Source of the DNA: CAIWHR01 sp963830485
Lineage (GTDB): Bacteria; Pseudomonadota; Gammaproteobacteria; Burkholderiales; Casimicrobiaceae
Direction of reading: 5' to 3'
Assembly (NCBI GenBank): GCA_963830485.1
Contig: CAWHNE010000025.1
Coordinates: forward strand, 1 to 64,000
DNA length: 64,000 nucleotides
In this document: positions 1-9,057 of the stretch, piece by piece
Layout: each line of letters starts with the position of its first letter
How positions within the stretch are numbered: the first letter of the stretch is position 1
Program-made: the position numbers and the translations under genes
The notes under the pieces: model-generated
Seen by the model: the letters and a program-made list of their open reading frames with translations, nothing else
What the model was told of the DNA's origin: nothing
The model's database searches: none

Positions 1-116
1 CCTTGTCCTGGACCTCGAGGATGCGCGTGCGGAGGTCTTCAGGCAGATCGTCGAGCTTCGGGAACCGGATAGCGGCTGATCGAGGTCGCGGGCACGCGAT
101 CGAGTCTACCCCTCAT
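1..116 (-). CDS. AhpD-like (carboxymuconolactone decarboxylase family) peroxidase-related protein, N-terminal fragment
   Basis: Only the first ~38 codons lie in the window; the gene runs off the left edge. Read on the minus strand, one frame gives SISRYPVPE and the next gives LDDLPEDLRTRILEVQDK, which together match the N-terminus of the AhpD-like peroxidase-related family (I know this opening from the family; the catalytic CxxC region is outside). The join needs removal of one base near position 50, the same kind of break seen in neighbouring genes. The start is uncertain: ATG at 116 or GTG at 95, neither with a strong ribosome site. If the break is real the gene is dead; I think it is a sequence error. 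Confidence 0.5.
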
Positions 117-253
117 GTCGAGGACGATCCAGCGCGAGAGATCCCGGGACACCTCCTTGACCGCGGTGTCGGCCCGGACTACGCTCGATCGGATTGGCGC
201 ACGCGATTCCCGAAAACCGCACGCGCCGTCTGCCCCACGCAAGGAGTGTCAAA

Positions 254-952
254 GTGAAAGGAACGCGCCTTCATCCCGGGCTGTTCACACTGATCGCGGG
301 CCTGCTGTGCGCGCCTTGCATCGGCCACGCCGCCTCGCTCAAGGGCAAGGTGGTCGTCGACGGCCCCGTTCCGCCGCAGAAGAAGGTCGAAGTGACGATC
401 GATCAGTACGTGTGCGGCAACGAGAAGGATCCGGGCGACCTCCTCGTTTCGCCGCAAAAGGAGTTGCGAAATGCGGTCGTGTGGCTCGAGAATCCGCCCG
501 CCGCCGCGGCCGCGCCGGCGCCGCCGGCCAAGGTCGAGATCGACCAGAACGGATGCGCGTTCATCCCGCGGGTCGTGATCATCCCGGCGGGCGGCACCGT
601 GGACTTCCTGAACAGCGACCGTCTGCTTCACAACATACACGCGACGCCGAAGCTGAACGTTGCGTTCAATCGCACGCAGCCGAAGAGCCGGACGATCCCG
701 GTCACCTTCGCCAAGCCGGAGATCGTGAAGATCAACTGCGACCTGCACTCGTGGATGGCCGCGTGGGTCGTCGTGGCGGGACATCCGTGGTACGCGATCA
801 CGGGCGCCGACGGCCAGTTCGCGTTCGACAATCTGCCGCCCGGCCAGTACAAGCTGCAGGTGTGGCACGAGCGTCTGGGAACGGTCCCGGCGAGCGTCAC
901 GATCGGCGACGCGCAGCCCGGGCGCGTCACGGTCGAGATGAAGGTCCGCTGA
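254..952 (+). CDS. periplasmic cupredoxin-like protein with carboxypeptidase-regulatory-like tail
   Basis: About 232 residues from a GTG start at 254, chosen because AAGGAG (241-246) sits seven bases upstream; an upstream ATG at 194 lacks this. A signal peptide (hydrophobic LFTLIAGLLCAP, then GHAA) leads to the periplasm. The middle is a plastocyanin-like beta domain: HNIHATPK supplies a His, and INCDLHSWM supplies the Cys-His-Met cluster typical of a type 1 copper site. The C-terminus (DGQFAFDNLPPGQYKLQVWH) is a small beta-sandwich of the carboxypeptidase regulatory type. Families with this layout are often called methylamine-utilisation-like or plastocyanin-like. An electron-transfer or copper-binding role is inferred; no partner is encoded in the same operon. 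It converges with the SORL gene 16 bp away. Confidence 0.72.
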   Translation: MKGTRLHPGLFTLIAGLLCAPCIGHAASLKGKVVVDGPVPPQKKVEVTIDQYVCGNEKDPGDLLVSPQKELRNAVVWLENPPAAAAAPAPPAKVEIDQNGCAFIPRVVIIPAGGTVDFLNSDRLLHNIHATPKLNVAFNRTQPKSRTIPVTFAKPEIVKINCDLHSWMAAWVVVAGHPWYAITGADGQFAFDNLPPGQYKLQVWHERLGTVPASVTIGDAQPGRVTVEMKVR

Positions 953-968
953 CCCGCGGCGGGGCCGG

Positions 969-1416
969 TCAGGGAAGAACCACGATCTTCTTCGAGGCTT
1001 CCCAGGCGGACGAATGGTTGGGCTCCGCCAGCGCCCGCAGCGACCCGCCTTCGTCCAGGGCGATCTTGAACGTCACCGTCGGCGCCGAATACACGGGGTG
1101 CAGGTACACACGCGCGATCTCCACCGTGTCCTTGTAGAGCGCGATGTAGCGGATCGCGTGCTCGGCCAGCGACGGGTGCTGTCCCCCCGCGCCGACGCTC
1201 ACCGTGACGTCGAACCATTCGCCGCGCTTGACGGATTCGGGGGCGACGATCTTCGGCGAATGCTTCGCGTCGTAGGTCGTGTGCATCTGGCGATATTCCG
1301 GCGTGAACTGCTCGGCCTGCTCGCCGGCGGCACGCGCGGCCGGCGCAGCAAGGACGAGGCAGGCGCACAGCAGGACCGGAGCCGCCCGTGGGCGATACTC
1401 GCATCGTGCATGTCAT
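969..1416 (-). CDS. exported superoxide-reductase-like (class II SORL) domain protein
   Basis: The conserved part (969-1286) reads SVKRGEWFDVTVSVG, then QHPSLAEHAIRYIALYKD, the His-rich framework of class II desulfoferrodoxin/neelaredoxin SORL domains, and ends in a beta-strand. In true superoxide reductases the last segment carries a CNxHGxW iron-ligand motif; here it is EPNHSSAWE, so the Cys ligand is absent. Upstream of 1286 the same frame continues as an export signal (VLLCACLVLAAPAARA) but has no start. Removing one base near 1370-1390 joins it to ATG 1416, which has a strong AGGAGG site (1423-1428). I therefore call the gene from 1416. It is likely a periplasmic protein; whether it still binds iron is doubtful. 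SoxZ-like folds are the other family that could be confused with it. Confidence 0.6.
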
Positions 1417-1437
1417 CTTGGACCTCCTAACCGCGGA

Positions 1438-1813
1438 TCAGGACTCCGGCAGGACTTCGCGCACGAGTCGCCAGCAGCTCGCGCGGGCTGTAGGGCTTGG
1501 CGAAATAGCGCGTCGCGCCGGCCGCCGCCGCCCTTTCCCGGTCGCCGCTCAGCGCGAACGACGTGATCACGACGATCGGGATATGGCTCGTTCGCGCGTC
1601 CGCCCGGAGCATCCGCGTGGCATCGAGCCCCGAGATCTTGGGCAGTTGCACGTCCATCAGGATGAGATCCGGCAGCTCCTGCAGCGCCTGCGCGATGCCG
1701 GACTCGCCGTCGATCGCCTCGATCAGGCGGTACGACGTGTGCGCTAGGAGCTGGCGGACGATCTTCCGGTTGTACTCGTTGTCCTCGACGTACAGGATCG
1801 TCTTGCCGCTCAT
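1438..1813 (-). CDS. single-domain response regulator (CheY-like receiver)
   Basis: Starts at ATG 1813 and reads KTILYVEDNEYNRKIVRQLL, with acidic pocket residues E-D, phospho-acceptor Asp in LILMDVQLP, the conserved Thr/Ser in VVITSFA and Lys in YFAKPYSP. About 124 residues with no output domain, so it probably acts by protein contact. As given, the frame runs past the natural end; removing one base near 1466 yields VREVLPES and a stop at 1438, the normal receiver C-terminus. It follows the kinase gene: if one G is dropped from the GGGGG run near 1820, the kinase stops with a TGA overlapping this ATG (ATGA). It is very likely co-transcribed with the kinase. Confidence 0.78.
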
Positions 1814-3453
1814 GCGCTCACCCCCTTTCGCCCGCAGAGGCACGGCAAAGAAGAACGTGCAGCCCTGGCCGATCTCGCTCTCGACCCAGATGCGCCCGCC
1901 GTGCATCTCCACGAACTTCCGGGTGATGCTGAGGCCGAGGCCCGTTCCCCCGAACTCGCGCGTGACCGTCGAGTCGACCTGCCGGAATTCCTTGAACACG
2001 TTCTCGAGCTCGTCCTTCGGGATGCCGATGCCGGTGTCGGCGACGCGATAGACCAGCTCGCTTCCGACCAGTTCCACGCCGATCTCGACCTTGCCCTGCC
2101 GCGTGAACTTGATCGCGTTGCCGGCGAGGTTCATGAGGCACTGGATGATCCGCCCGTTGTCGCCGTGCGCGACCGGAAGGTCGGCGGGGACGTCGATCAC
2201 GAAATCGAGCCCCTTCTCGGCGGCGAGCGAGCGCAGCGAAGTGTAGACGATGTCGACCACCTCTCGGACCGAATAGTCGCCCAGCGCGAGCTCCATGCGA
2301 CCGGCCTCGATCTTCGACAGGTCCAGGACGTCGTTGATCAGGCGCAGCAGGTGGCGGCCGTTCACCTGGATGTCGGCGAGCGGCTCCCTGAGCGCAGCTG
2401 GCACGTCGCCATAGAGCCCGTCCTGCAGCATCTCGTTGAAGCCGAGGATCGCGTTCATCGGCGTGCGCAGCTCGTGGCTCATGTTGGCGAGGAACTCGGA
2501 CTTCGCCTTGCTGGACTGCGCGAGCTGCTGGTTCAGGCGGCCGAGCTCCGTGGCCGCGCGGCGCTGCTCGACGTCGAAGCGATGGAGCTCCTGGCTCATG
2601 TGGTTCATCCGTTCGGCGAGCGTCCCGAACTCGTCGCGATTGGGGACCCTGATGCGGCCGCCGAACTTGCCCGCGGCGACCTTGCTCGAGAAAGTCCTGC
2701 GCTTCGCGCACCGGAAGAATGAACGACCAGGAGATGACGAACCCGCAGAGAAGCGCGAAGATGACCGCGCTCACCCCGAACGCAGCAGTAAGGATCAGCG
2801 AGCGGCGATTGGTCGCCGCGACGCTGTCGCGCAGCCGCGCCATCCGGTCCTGCTGCGCCGCGACCAGCCGCCCGACCTGCGTGGTGATCTCGCTCGTCGA
2901 GCCGCTCCTGGCGTTGCAGGAGCGCCCCGGTCACCGAACCGAGCTTGCCGTCGCGGATCGCGTTCGCCATGTCGGCAACGACGGCCATCGCCTCGTCCTG
3001 CGTCGAGCGTATCTGCTCGACCAGCGCCTGTTCGGCGGGTCCCGCCGCCTCCACCTTGGCGAGCCGGTCGTTGAAACGGTTGTTCTCGCGCAGGATCTTC
3101 GAGATCGCGACCTCGTCCTGCGACAGGAGCGCCAGGTCCGTGAAATGCATCTGCCGCGCCAGCGCGTGCTCGCCCTGCTGCGCCAGGCTGACCAGCTCGT
3201 GCGCTTCGTCGAGCAGCTGGCTCTGCTGCGTCGCGTTGACGATCGTCTGCAGGCTCACCAGCGCCATCGCGATGAACGCGGCCGTGACGATCAGGAACGC
3301 GGCGAGGAGCTTGGTATGGACCGACGCACGGATGCCCGCGACCCAGCGCACCAGCAAGCGCAGCGGGGTGCGACTCTGGACGAGCTCGGCGAACTGCTCG
3401 ATCTTGATTTCCGAAGTCTCCGCCGACGATGAATTTTCGAGCGAGCTCTGCAC
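1810..3453 (-). CDS. membrane sensor histidine kinase (sensor-HAMP-HisKA-HATPase)
   Basis: Reading down from ATG 3453: a short cytoplasmic lead, transmembrane helix 1 (LLAAFLIVTAAFIAMALVSL), a helical periplasmic sensor region of about 150 residues, transmembrane helix 2 (FGVSAVIFALLCGFVISWSF), a HAMP linker ending in DEFGTLAERMNHMS, then HisKA with the phospho-acceptor in FLANMSHELRTPMNAILGF and an HATPase_c domain with N, G1 (DTGIGIP) and G2 (GTGLGLSI) boxes. Three single-base insertions break it, near 2900, 2692 and in the G-run at about 1820. As written, the last one fuses the kinase to the receiver downstream. It is divergent from the receiver-cyclase, with 74 bp between them. Signal unknown. 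Confidence 0.8.
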
Positions 3454-3527
3454 GCTGTCCGCGCCGTCGTACTTTCCTTGTCGATCTCCGGTGGAGGCCG
3501 TATATTAATCGCTCGGGACACTTGCCG

Positions 3528-4708
3528 ATGAGAACACCCTGCTCGCATCCTCATCGTCGACGACAACCCGACGAACGTCAAGATCCTGCGGGACGCGGCT
3601 CGCCGTCGGAGGGCTACGAGATCGTCACCGCGGCCGATGGCGAGGAAGGGCTGGCCGCCGCGCTCCAGGCAGACGCCCGATCTGATCCTGCTCGACGTGA
3701 TGATGCCGAAGCTCGACGGCTTCGAGGTGTGCCGGCGCCTGCGGGCCGACGCCTGCGTTCCCGTTCACGCCGATCATCCTGGTGACGGCGATGGCGGATT
3801 CGCGGGACGTCGTCGCCGGGCTCGAGGCCGGCGGCGACGAGTACCTGACGAAGCCGGTCGACCACGCCGCGCTGGCGGCCCGGGTGCGCTCGATGCTGCG
3901 CATCAAGCGCCTGCACGACACCGTCGATTCGCTGGCCCGCGAGGTGACGACGCTCAACACGTCGCTCGAGCGGCGCGTCGCCGAGCAGGTCGGCGAGCTC
4001 GAGCGCGTCGGCCGGCTGCGCCGTTTCTTCTCGCCGAAGCTGGCCGAGCTCATCGTCAACGGCGGCGCCGACGATCCGCTCAAGAGCCACCGCCGCGAGA
4101 TCACCGTCGTGTTCCTCGACCTGCGCGGCTTCACCGCGTTCGCCGAGGTCGCGGAGCCCGAGGAGGTGATGGGCGTGCTGCGCGAGTACCACCAGATCAC
4201 GGGGTCGCTCGTCGTCGAGAACGAGGGCACGCTCGAGCATTTCACCGGCGACGGCATGACGATCCTGTTCAACGACCCGGTGCCGATCCCCAACCCTGCC
4301 GAGCGCGCGGTGCGGATGGCGCTCGCGATCCGCGAACGCGTCGGCCGCAAGGCGGAGGACTGGGTCAAGCGCGGCTACGAGCTCGGGCTCGGCATCGGCA
4401 TCGCGCAGGGTTTCGCGACGATCGGCGCCATCGGCTTCGAGGGCCGCCTGGACTACAGCGCGATCGGCACGGTGACGAATCTGGCCGCGCGCCTGTGCGG
4501 CGAGGCGGCCAGCAATCAGATCCTGATTTCGCAGAAGGTTTGCGCGGCGGTGGAATCGTTCGTCGACGTGGATCCTGAGCAGGTCCTGCGCCTCAAAGGC
4601 TTCCACCGCCCGATCATCTCCCATCGCGTGCGCGGGCTCAGGGCGCCGGAGGGACCCGCCGCTCCAGGCGGCGCCGGCAACGACGACGCCACGCGCGCTA
4701 CGTCTTAG
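3528..4708 (+). CDS. response regulator fused to class III adenylate/guanylate cyclase
   Basis: The N-terminus is a receiver (ILIVDDNPTNVKIL; phospho-Asp in LILLDVMMPKLDGFE; Lys in YLTKPVD). A coiled-coil linker with ERRVAEQVGELERV follows, then a class III nucleotide cyclase domain (ITVVFLDLRGFTAFAEV with a metal Asp; FTGDGMTILFNDPVP with the second metal Asp; LDYSAIGTVTNLAARLC). It probably makes cAMP when phosphorylated; cAMP versus cGMP cannot be settled here. The clean stretch is 3782-4708. The receiver half has about five single-base insertions (near 3540, two near 3600, 3672 and 3765). The start ATG 3528 is the first in the repaired frame. The gene is divergent from the kinase-receiver pair, so that kinase is the natural candidate phosphodonor. 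Its stop overlaps the yggX 3' end by 11 bp. Confidence 0.8.
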
Positions 4709-4970
4709 GCGGCACGTAGCCAGACGGCACCGCCGCGCCCGCGCCGAAGAAGTGTTGCTCCATCTGCTCGGCGAGCCACTTCCGCGCTCGGGCGTCGGCG
4801 AGCGAGAGCCGGTTCTCGTTGACGAGCATCGTCTGGTGGCGCAGCCACGCGGCCCACGCTTCCTTGGAGACGTTCTCGTAGATCCGCTTGCCGAGCTCGC
4901 CCGGGTACGGCGGGAAGTCGAGACCCTCGGCCTCGCGGCCGAGCTTCACGCATTGGACCATTCGTGCCAT
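4698..4970 (-). CDS. yggX: YggX, Fe(2+)-trafficking protein
   Basis: 90 residues, the normal length for the family. It opens ARMVQCVKLGREAEGLDFPP with the conserved single Cys, and carries YPGELGKRIYENVSKEAW and the C-terminal LAEQMEQHFF. YggX proteins bind labile ferrous iron and protect Fe-S clusters from oxidants (known for the E. coli/Salmonella homologue). It lies nine bases downstream of argA on the same strand and is probably translated from the argA transcript. The 3' end overlaps the convergent cyclase gene. Confidence 0.95.
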   Translation of the reverse strand: MARMVQCVKLGREAEGLDFPPYPGELGKRIYENVSKEAWAAWLRHQTMLVNENRLSLADARARKWLAEQMEQHFFGAGAAVPSGYVPPKT

Positions 4971-4979
4971 TCGCGACTC

Positions 4980-6329
4980 CTAGAGTTTCTTGCGGTAGAC
5001 CTGCGATTTCCGCTGGTAGTTGTAGAGGGCCTGCTTCTGCCGGGGCAGGTCGGCGATCGTCGCCGTGTGGAAGCCGCGCTCGAGGAACCACTGCGACGTG
5101 CGCGTCGTGAGCACGAACAGGTCCGCAAGCTTGAGCCGGCGCGCGCGCGCCTCGATCTCGTGCATCAGCGCCTCGCCGTAGCCCTCGCGCCGGAAATCGG
5201 GGTGGACGGCGAGCGCCGCCAGCTCGCCGGCCTTCTCCTCCGGAAACGCGTACAGCGCCGCGCATCCGATGATCCCGTTGTCGTACTCGGCGACGACGAA
5301 GCGCTCGATCTCGGTCTCGAGCCGCTCCCGCGAGCGGCGGACGAGCACGCCTTGCTCCTCGAGCGGCTCGATGATCGAGAGGATGCCGCCGACGTCGTCG
5401 ATCGTCGCGCTGCGCATGTTCGCGAGCGGCGCCGCGGCGATCATCGTGCCGACGCCGTCGCGCGTGAAGAGCTCGAGCAGGAGCGCGCCGTCGAGGTGGC
5501 GGCTGATGAGATGCGCGCGGCGCACGCCGTTGTCGCAGGCCTTGATCGCGCACGGGAGGTAGTGGCGGACGTCGGGAGGCAGCTTGCCGCGGCTGGCGAG
5601 CACGGCTTCGGCGTCGCGCGTCGAGAGCTCGGTCAGGAGCTGCCGCCGGCCGTTGCGCACGCCCTCGGTTTCCATGAGGAACACGAGCTTGTGCGCGCCC
5701 AGGCGCACGGCGACCTGCGTCGCGACTTCTTCCAGCGCCAGGTTGAAGATCTCGCCGGTGGGCGAGTACCCGAGGGGCGAGATGAGCACGATGTCGCCGT
5801 CGTCGAGGCGCTGGCGTATCGCATCGGTGTCGACACGGCGGACCTCGCCCGTCAGCAGCATGTCGACGCCTTCGACGATGCCGAGCGGCTTCGCGGTGAT
5901 GAAGTTGCCCGACGACACGCGGATCCGCGCGCCCGCCATCGGCGAGTTCGCGATGCCGAGCGAGAGCAGTGCCTCGATACGGCTCCGCGCCTGGCCGCCG
6001 GCCTCGAGCACGCAGTCCATCGTCTCGGCGTCCGTGACGCGGAGTCCGAAAGCGTAGCGGCTCTCGATGCCCTGCTGCGCGAGGATCGCCTCGATCTGCG
6101 GGCGCGAGCCGTGCACGACGACGATGCGCACGCCCAGGCTGTGCAGCAGGTTCAGGTCGTGGATGATGCCGAGGAATGTCTCGTCGGCGACGACCTCGCC
6201 ACCGAACGCGATGACGAACGTGCGACCGCGAAACGCGTGGATGTAGGGCGCCGCCAGACGGATCCACTGGACGAACGCGCGCGTGGTCGCGGAATGCGCG
6301 GTCGGTGCGGCGATGGGCGCGGGCGGCAT
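4980..6329 (-). CDS. argA: amino-acid N-acetyltransferase (N-acetylglutamate synthase)
   Basis: 449 residues, the standard two-domain ArgA. The first ~290 residues form an amino-acid-kinase-like domain (VIAFGGEVVADE, VVVHGSRPQIE, ISPLGYSPTGEIFNL), which serves in arginine binding and feedback control. The last ~150 form a GNAT acetyltransferase domain (IIGCAALYAFPEEKAGELAA, then FRREGYGEALMHEIE with the acetyl-CoA loop). It catalyses acetyl-CoA plus glutamate to N-acetylglutamate, the first step of arginine synthesis. Upstream codons in the 6330-6771 gap do not extend it. It forms an operon with yggX. Confidence 0.95.
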   Translation of the reverse strand: MPPAPIAAPTAHSATTRAFVQWIRLAAPYIHAFRGRTFVIAFGGEVVADETFLGIIHDLNLLHSLGVRIVVVHGSRPQIEAILAQQGIESRYAFGLRVTDAETMDCVLEAGGQARSRIEALLSLGIANSPMAGARIRVSSGNFITAKPLGIVEGVDMLLTGEVRRVDTDAIRQRLDDGDIVLISPLGYSPTGEIFNLALEEVATQVAVRLGAHKLVFLMETEGVRNGRRQLLTELSTRDAEAVLASRGKLPPDVRHYLPCAIKACDNGVRRAHLISRHLDGALLLELFTRDGVGTMIAAAPLANMRSATIDDVGGILSIIEPLEEQGVLVRRSRERLETEIERFVVAEYDNGIIGCAALYAFPEEKAGELAALAVHPDFRREGYGEALMHEIEARARRLKLADLFVLTTRTSQWFLERGFHTATIADLPRQKQALYNYQRKSQVYRKKL

Positions 6330-6771
6330 CAGGCGGGAGCCCCCGCCGGACGGTCGGGAACGGCGAGGACCGGCGAATTATAGCCTTCCGCGCGAGGCCG
6401 CCCGCCGGTTCACCGGCACCGCTGTCGACCGTCTTTACGGCCGGCGCGATGTGTGTGCGTGGGCGATCGTCAACTCCTTGTTTTGTCGCGCCGCTGCGGT
6501 TTGGCCCGCGTTTCGCTTCCTCACGCCACCGCATGGTCCCGCCGCAGGACTCGACCCTGAGGCTGCCGCTGGACATCGGCTTGTAACGGCGCCGGCGAAT
6601 TCTGCCGGGGGGCCCGGGCTCCATCCCGGGCCTTTTTTTGTGGCGGGGGTCGCGGCCCGGCTTCGTCCGTCGATCGCCCCTGCGCCCGGAGTGCCTGCGG
6701 GCGCCCCGTATAATTGACGCCCGGCTTTTCGTCCGTCCCGGGACCGCGCCGATCGCGCGCCGGCGCCTTCC
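6330..6771. other. divergent intergenic region argA/uvrD holding an orphan terminator
   Basis: This 442-bp gap lies between divergent genes, so no annotated transcript should end inside it, yet it contains a strong rightward terminator (6611-6639). A 45-codon plus-strand frame (ATG 6449 to a TAA at 6584-6586) precedes the terminator but has no recognisable homology or clear ribosome site. A small RNA or a short peptide gene between about 6380 and 6600 is possible. I see no tRNA, 6S or SRP RNA signature in it. Confidence 0.45.
6611..6639 (+). terminator. Rho-independent terminator
   Basis: Perfect 8-bp stem GGCCCGGG / CCCGGGCC around a six-base loop (CTCCAT), followed directly by seven T. The T-run is on the plus strand only, so it stops rightward transcription. 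No annotated gene lies upstream in that direction. Confidence 0.85.
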
Positions 6772-9039
6772 ATGTCGTCGCCCCTCCTCGCCAACCTCAA
6801 TCCGGAGCAGCTGGCCGCCGTCACGCTGCCGCACGCCTCCGCGCTGATCCTCGCGGGTGCCGGCAGTGGCAAGACGCGTGTGCTGACCACGCGCATCGCG
6901 TGGCTGCTCGCGACCGGGCAGGCGTCGCCGCTGTCGATCCTCGCGGTGACGTTCACGAACAAGGCGGCGAAGGAGATGCTGGTCCGGCTCTCCGCGATGA
7001 CGCCCGTCAACATCCGCGGGATGTGGATCGGAACGTTCCACGGGCTGTGCAATCGGATGCTCCGCGCACACCACCGGGACGCGGACCTGCCGCAGCTCTT
7101 CCAGATCATGGACACGCAGGACCAGCTCGCGCTGATCAAGCGGCTGTACAAGGCGCACGGGCTCGACGACGAGCGCTATCCGCCGCGCCAGCTCCAGCAG
7201 TTCATCGCCGACGCGAAGGAGCAGGGCCAGCGTCCGAACCAGGTCGAGGCGGGCGACGAATTCACGCGGCGGCAGGTCGAGCACTACGCGCTCTACGAGG
7301 CGATGTGCCGGCGCGAGGGTGTCGTCGATTTCGCCGAGCTCCTGCTGCGCAGCTACGAGCTCCTGGCCGGCCACGACGCGCTCCGCGAGCACTACCGGCG
7401 CCGTTTCTCGCACCTGCTCGTCGACGAGTTCCAGGACACGAACGTGCTGCAGTACCGCTGGCTCCGGCTGCTCGCTGGGCCCGCCACCGCCGTGTTCGCC
7501 GTCGGCGACGACGACCAGTCGATCTACGCGTTCCGTGGCGCGAACGTCGCCAACATGCAGCACTTCGAACGCGACTTCGGCACGGCCGAGCTGCCGGTCA
7601 CGCTGATCAAGCTCGAGCAGAACTATCGCTCGCACGGGCACATCCTCGACCTCGCCAACACGCTCATCCGCAACAACCGGGCGCGGCTCGGCAAGAACCT
7701 GTGGACCAGCGAGGGAAAGGGCGAGCCCGTGCGCGGCTTCGCGGCGCCTTCCGACAACGACGAGGCCGCATTCGTCGTGGACATCGCCAAGGGTCTTGCG
7801 GCGGAGGGCGTCGCGCTGTCCGAGGTCGCGGTCCTCTACCGGTCGAACGCGCAGTCGCGGGTGCTCGAGCACGCGCTGTTCAATGCGGCGGTGCCCTACC
7901 GCGTGTACGGCGGCATGCGCTTCTTCGAGCGCGCCGAAGTGAAGCACGCGCTCGCATACTTGCGGCTCGTGGCGGCGCCGGGCGACGACGGCGCGTTCCT
8001 GCGCGTCGTCAACTTCCCGCCGCGTGGGATCGGCGCGCGCACGCTCGAGGTGCTGCAGGACGCGGCGCGCGAGCGGCAGACGACCCTGTGGGAGGCGGCG
8101 CGCGGCGGTGTCGTCAAGGGCAAGTCCGGCGCGAGCCTCGCGGCTTTCGTCGCGGTGATCGAATCACTGCGTGCGGCAAGCGGAGGGCTCGCGCTGCCGG
8201 AGGTCGTGGCCGACGTGAACGAGCGCTCGGGCCTCAATGCGCATTATCGCGCCGAGAAGGATGGGCAGGATCGGCTCGACAACCTCGAGGAGCTCGTGAA
8301 CGCCGCCGACTCGTTCCTGCGTGAAGCGGACCTCGCCGTCGATGCGCCGATCGCAGTCGCGGACGGCAGCGATGCGGTGGCGCAAGGCGCAGTCGACCCA
8401 CTGACCGCATTTCTTGCGCACGCGGCGCTCGAGGCGGGTGAGACGCAGGCGGCCGAGGGTCGCCCGGCGTTGCAGCTCATGACGGTGCACTCGGCGAAAG
8501 GGCTCGAGTTCCACACGGTCTTCGTGACCGGGCTCGAGGAGGGGCTCTTTCCGCACGAGAACAGCCTGTCCGAATACGACGGCGTGGAAGAGGAGCGGCG
8601 CCTCATGTACGTCGCGGTCACGCGCGCGCGTCGCCGGCTCTACCTCACGCACGCGCAGAGCCGGATGCTGCACGGGCAGGTCCGCTACAACATCGCATCT
8701 CGCTTCATCGATGAGGTGCCGCGCGACCAGGTCTCCTGGCTGTCGCCGCCGCGACGGTGGTCGCGCGACGCGATCGACGTCGACGTGGCGGAGTGGGGCT
8801 CGCGCGGCAGCACGACCTCCGCCTGGTCGTCGCCAGCGGCGCGCGCAGGTGCGCCGGCGCGCGGCGCGCCCGAGCCTTCGGCGTGGCGCATCGGGCAGAG
8901 CGTCCGCCACGCGAAGTTCGGTTTGGGCATCATCATCGACGCCGAGGGTCGCGGTACCGACGCGCGCGTGCAGGTCAACTTCCGCGACGGCGGCGTCAAG
9001 TGGCTGGCGCTCGAATACGCGAAGCTCGAGGCCGCGTGA
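6772..9039 (+). CDS. uvrD: DNA helicase II (UvrD/Rep/PcrA superfamily 1A)
   Basis: 755 residues with all SF1A helicase motifs in order: Q-motif NLNPEQLAAVTLP, Walker A AGAGSGKT, Ia TFTNKAAKEM, Walker B DEFQDTN, motif III GDDDQSIYAFRGA, motif IV QNYRS, motif V TVHSAKGLEFHTVF and motif VI YVAVTRARRRL. The C-terminal ~60 residues contain the Tudor-like RNAP/DNA-binding fold ending GGVKWLALEYAKL, usual for UvrD/PcrA. It unwinds 3'-5' in nucleotide excision and mismatch repair. Start ATG 6772 is the only one that precedes the Q-motif. It is a lone gene with no indel, and is divergent from argA. Confidence 0.95.
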   Translation: MSSPLLANLNPEQLAAVTLPHASALILAGAGSGKTRVLTTRIAWLLATGQASPLSILAVTFTNKAAKEMLVRLSAMTPVNIRGMWIGTFHGLCNRMLRAHHRDADLPQLFQIMDTQDQLALIKRLYKAHGLDDERYPPRQLQQFIADAKEQGQRPNQVEAGDEFTRRQVEHYALYEAMCRREGVVDFAELLLRSYELLAGHDALREHYRRRFSHLLVDEFQDTNVLQYRWLRLLAGPATAVFAVGDDDQSIYAFRGANVANMQHFERDFGTAELPVTLIKLEQNYRSHGHILDLANTLIRNNRARLGKNLWTSEGKGEPVRGFAAPSDNDEAAFVVDIAKGLAAEGVALSEVAVLYRSNAQSRVLEHALFNAAVPYRVYGGMRFFERAEVKHALAYLRLVAAPGDDGAFLRVVNFPPRGIGARTLEVLQDAARERQTTLWEAARGGVVKGKSGASLAAFVAVIESLRAASGGLALPEVVADVNERSGLNAHYRAEKDGQDRLDNLEELVNAADSFLREADLAVDAPIAVADGSDAVAQGAVDPLTAFLAHAALEAGETQAAEGRPALQLMTVHSAKGLEFHTVFVTGLEEGLFPHENSLSEYDGVEEERRLMYVAVTRARRRLYLTHAQSRMLHGQVRYNIASRFIDEVPRDQVSWLSPPRRWSRDAIDVDVAEWGSRGSTTSAWSSPAARAGAPARGAPEPSAWRIGQSVRHAKFGLGIIIDAEGRGTDARVQVNFRDGGVKWLALEYAKLEAA

Positions 9040-9057
9040 TGCGGCGCGAGGTGTTCG

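Noticed and set aside
1427..2608. True hybrid histidine kinase with C-terminal receiver
   Set aside because: Dropping one G from the run near 1820 gives separate genes with an ATGA overlap, and neighbouring breaks are all insertions, so two genes are more likely. Not fully excluded.
6440..6640. 6S RNA, SRP RNA or tmRNA gene
   Set aside because: Only the terminal hairpin is structured; none of the conserved blocks of those RNAs could be recognised.
4705..7947. 1080-codon minus-strand frame across argA and the start of uvrD
   Set aside because: It is antisense to uvrD and out of frame with argA and yggX, both of which are complete in their own frames.
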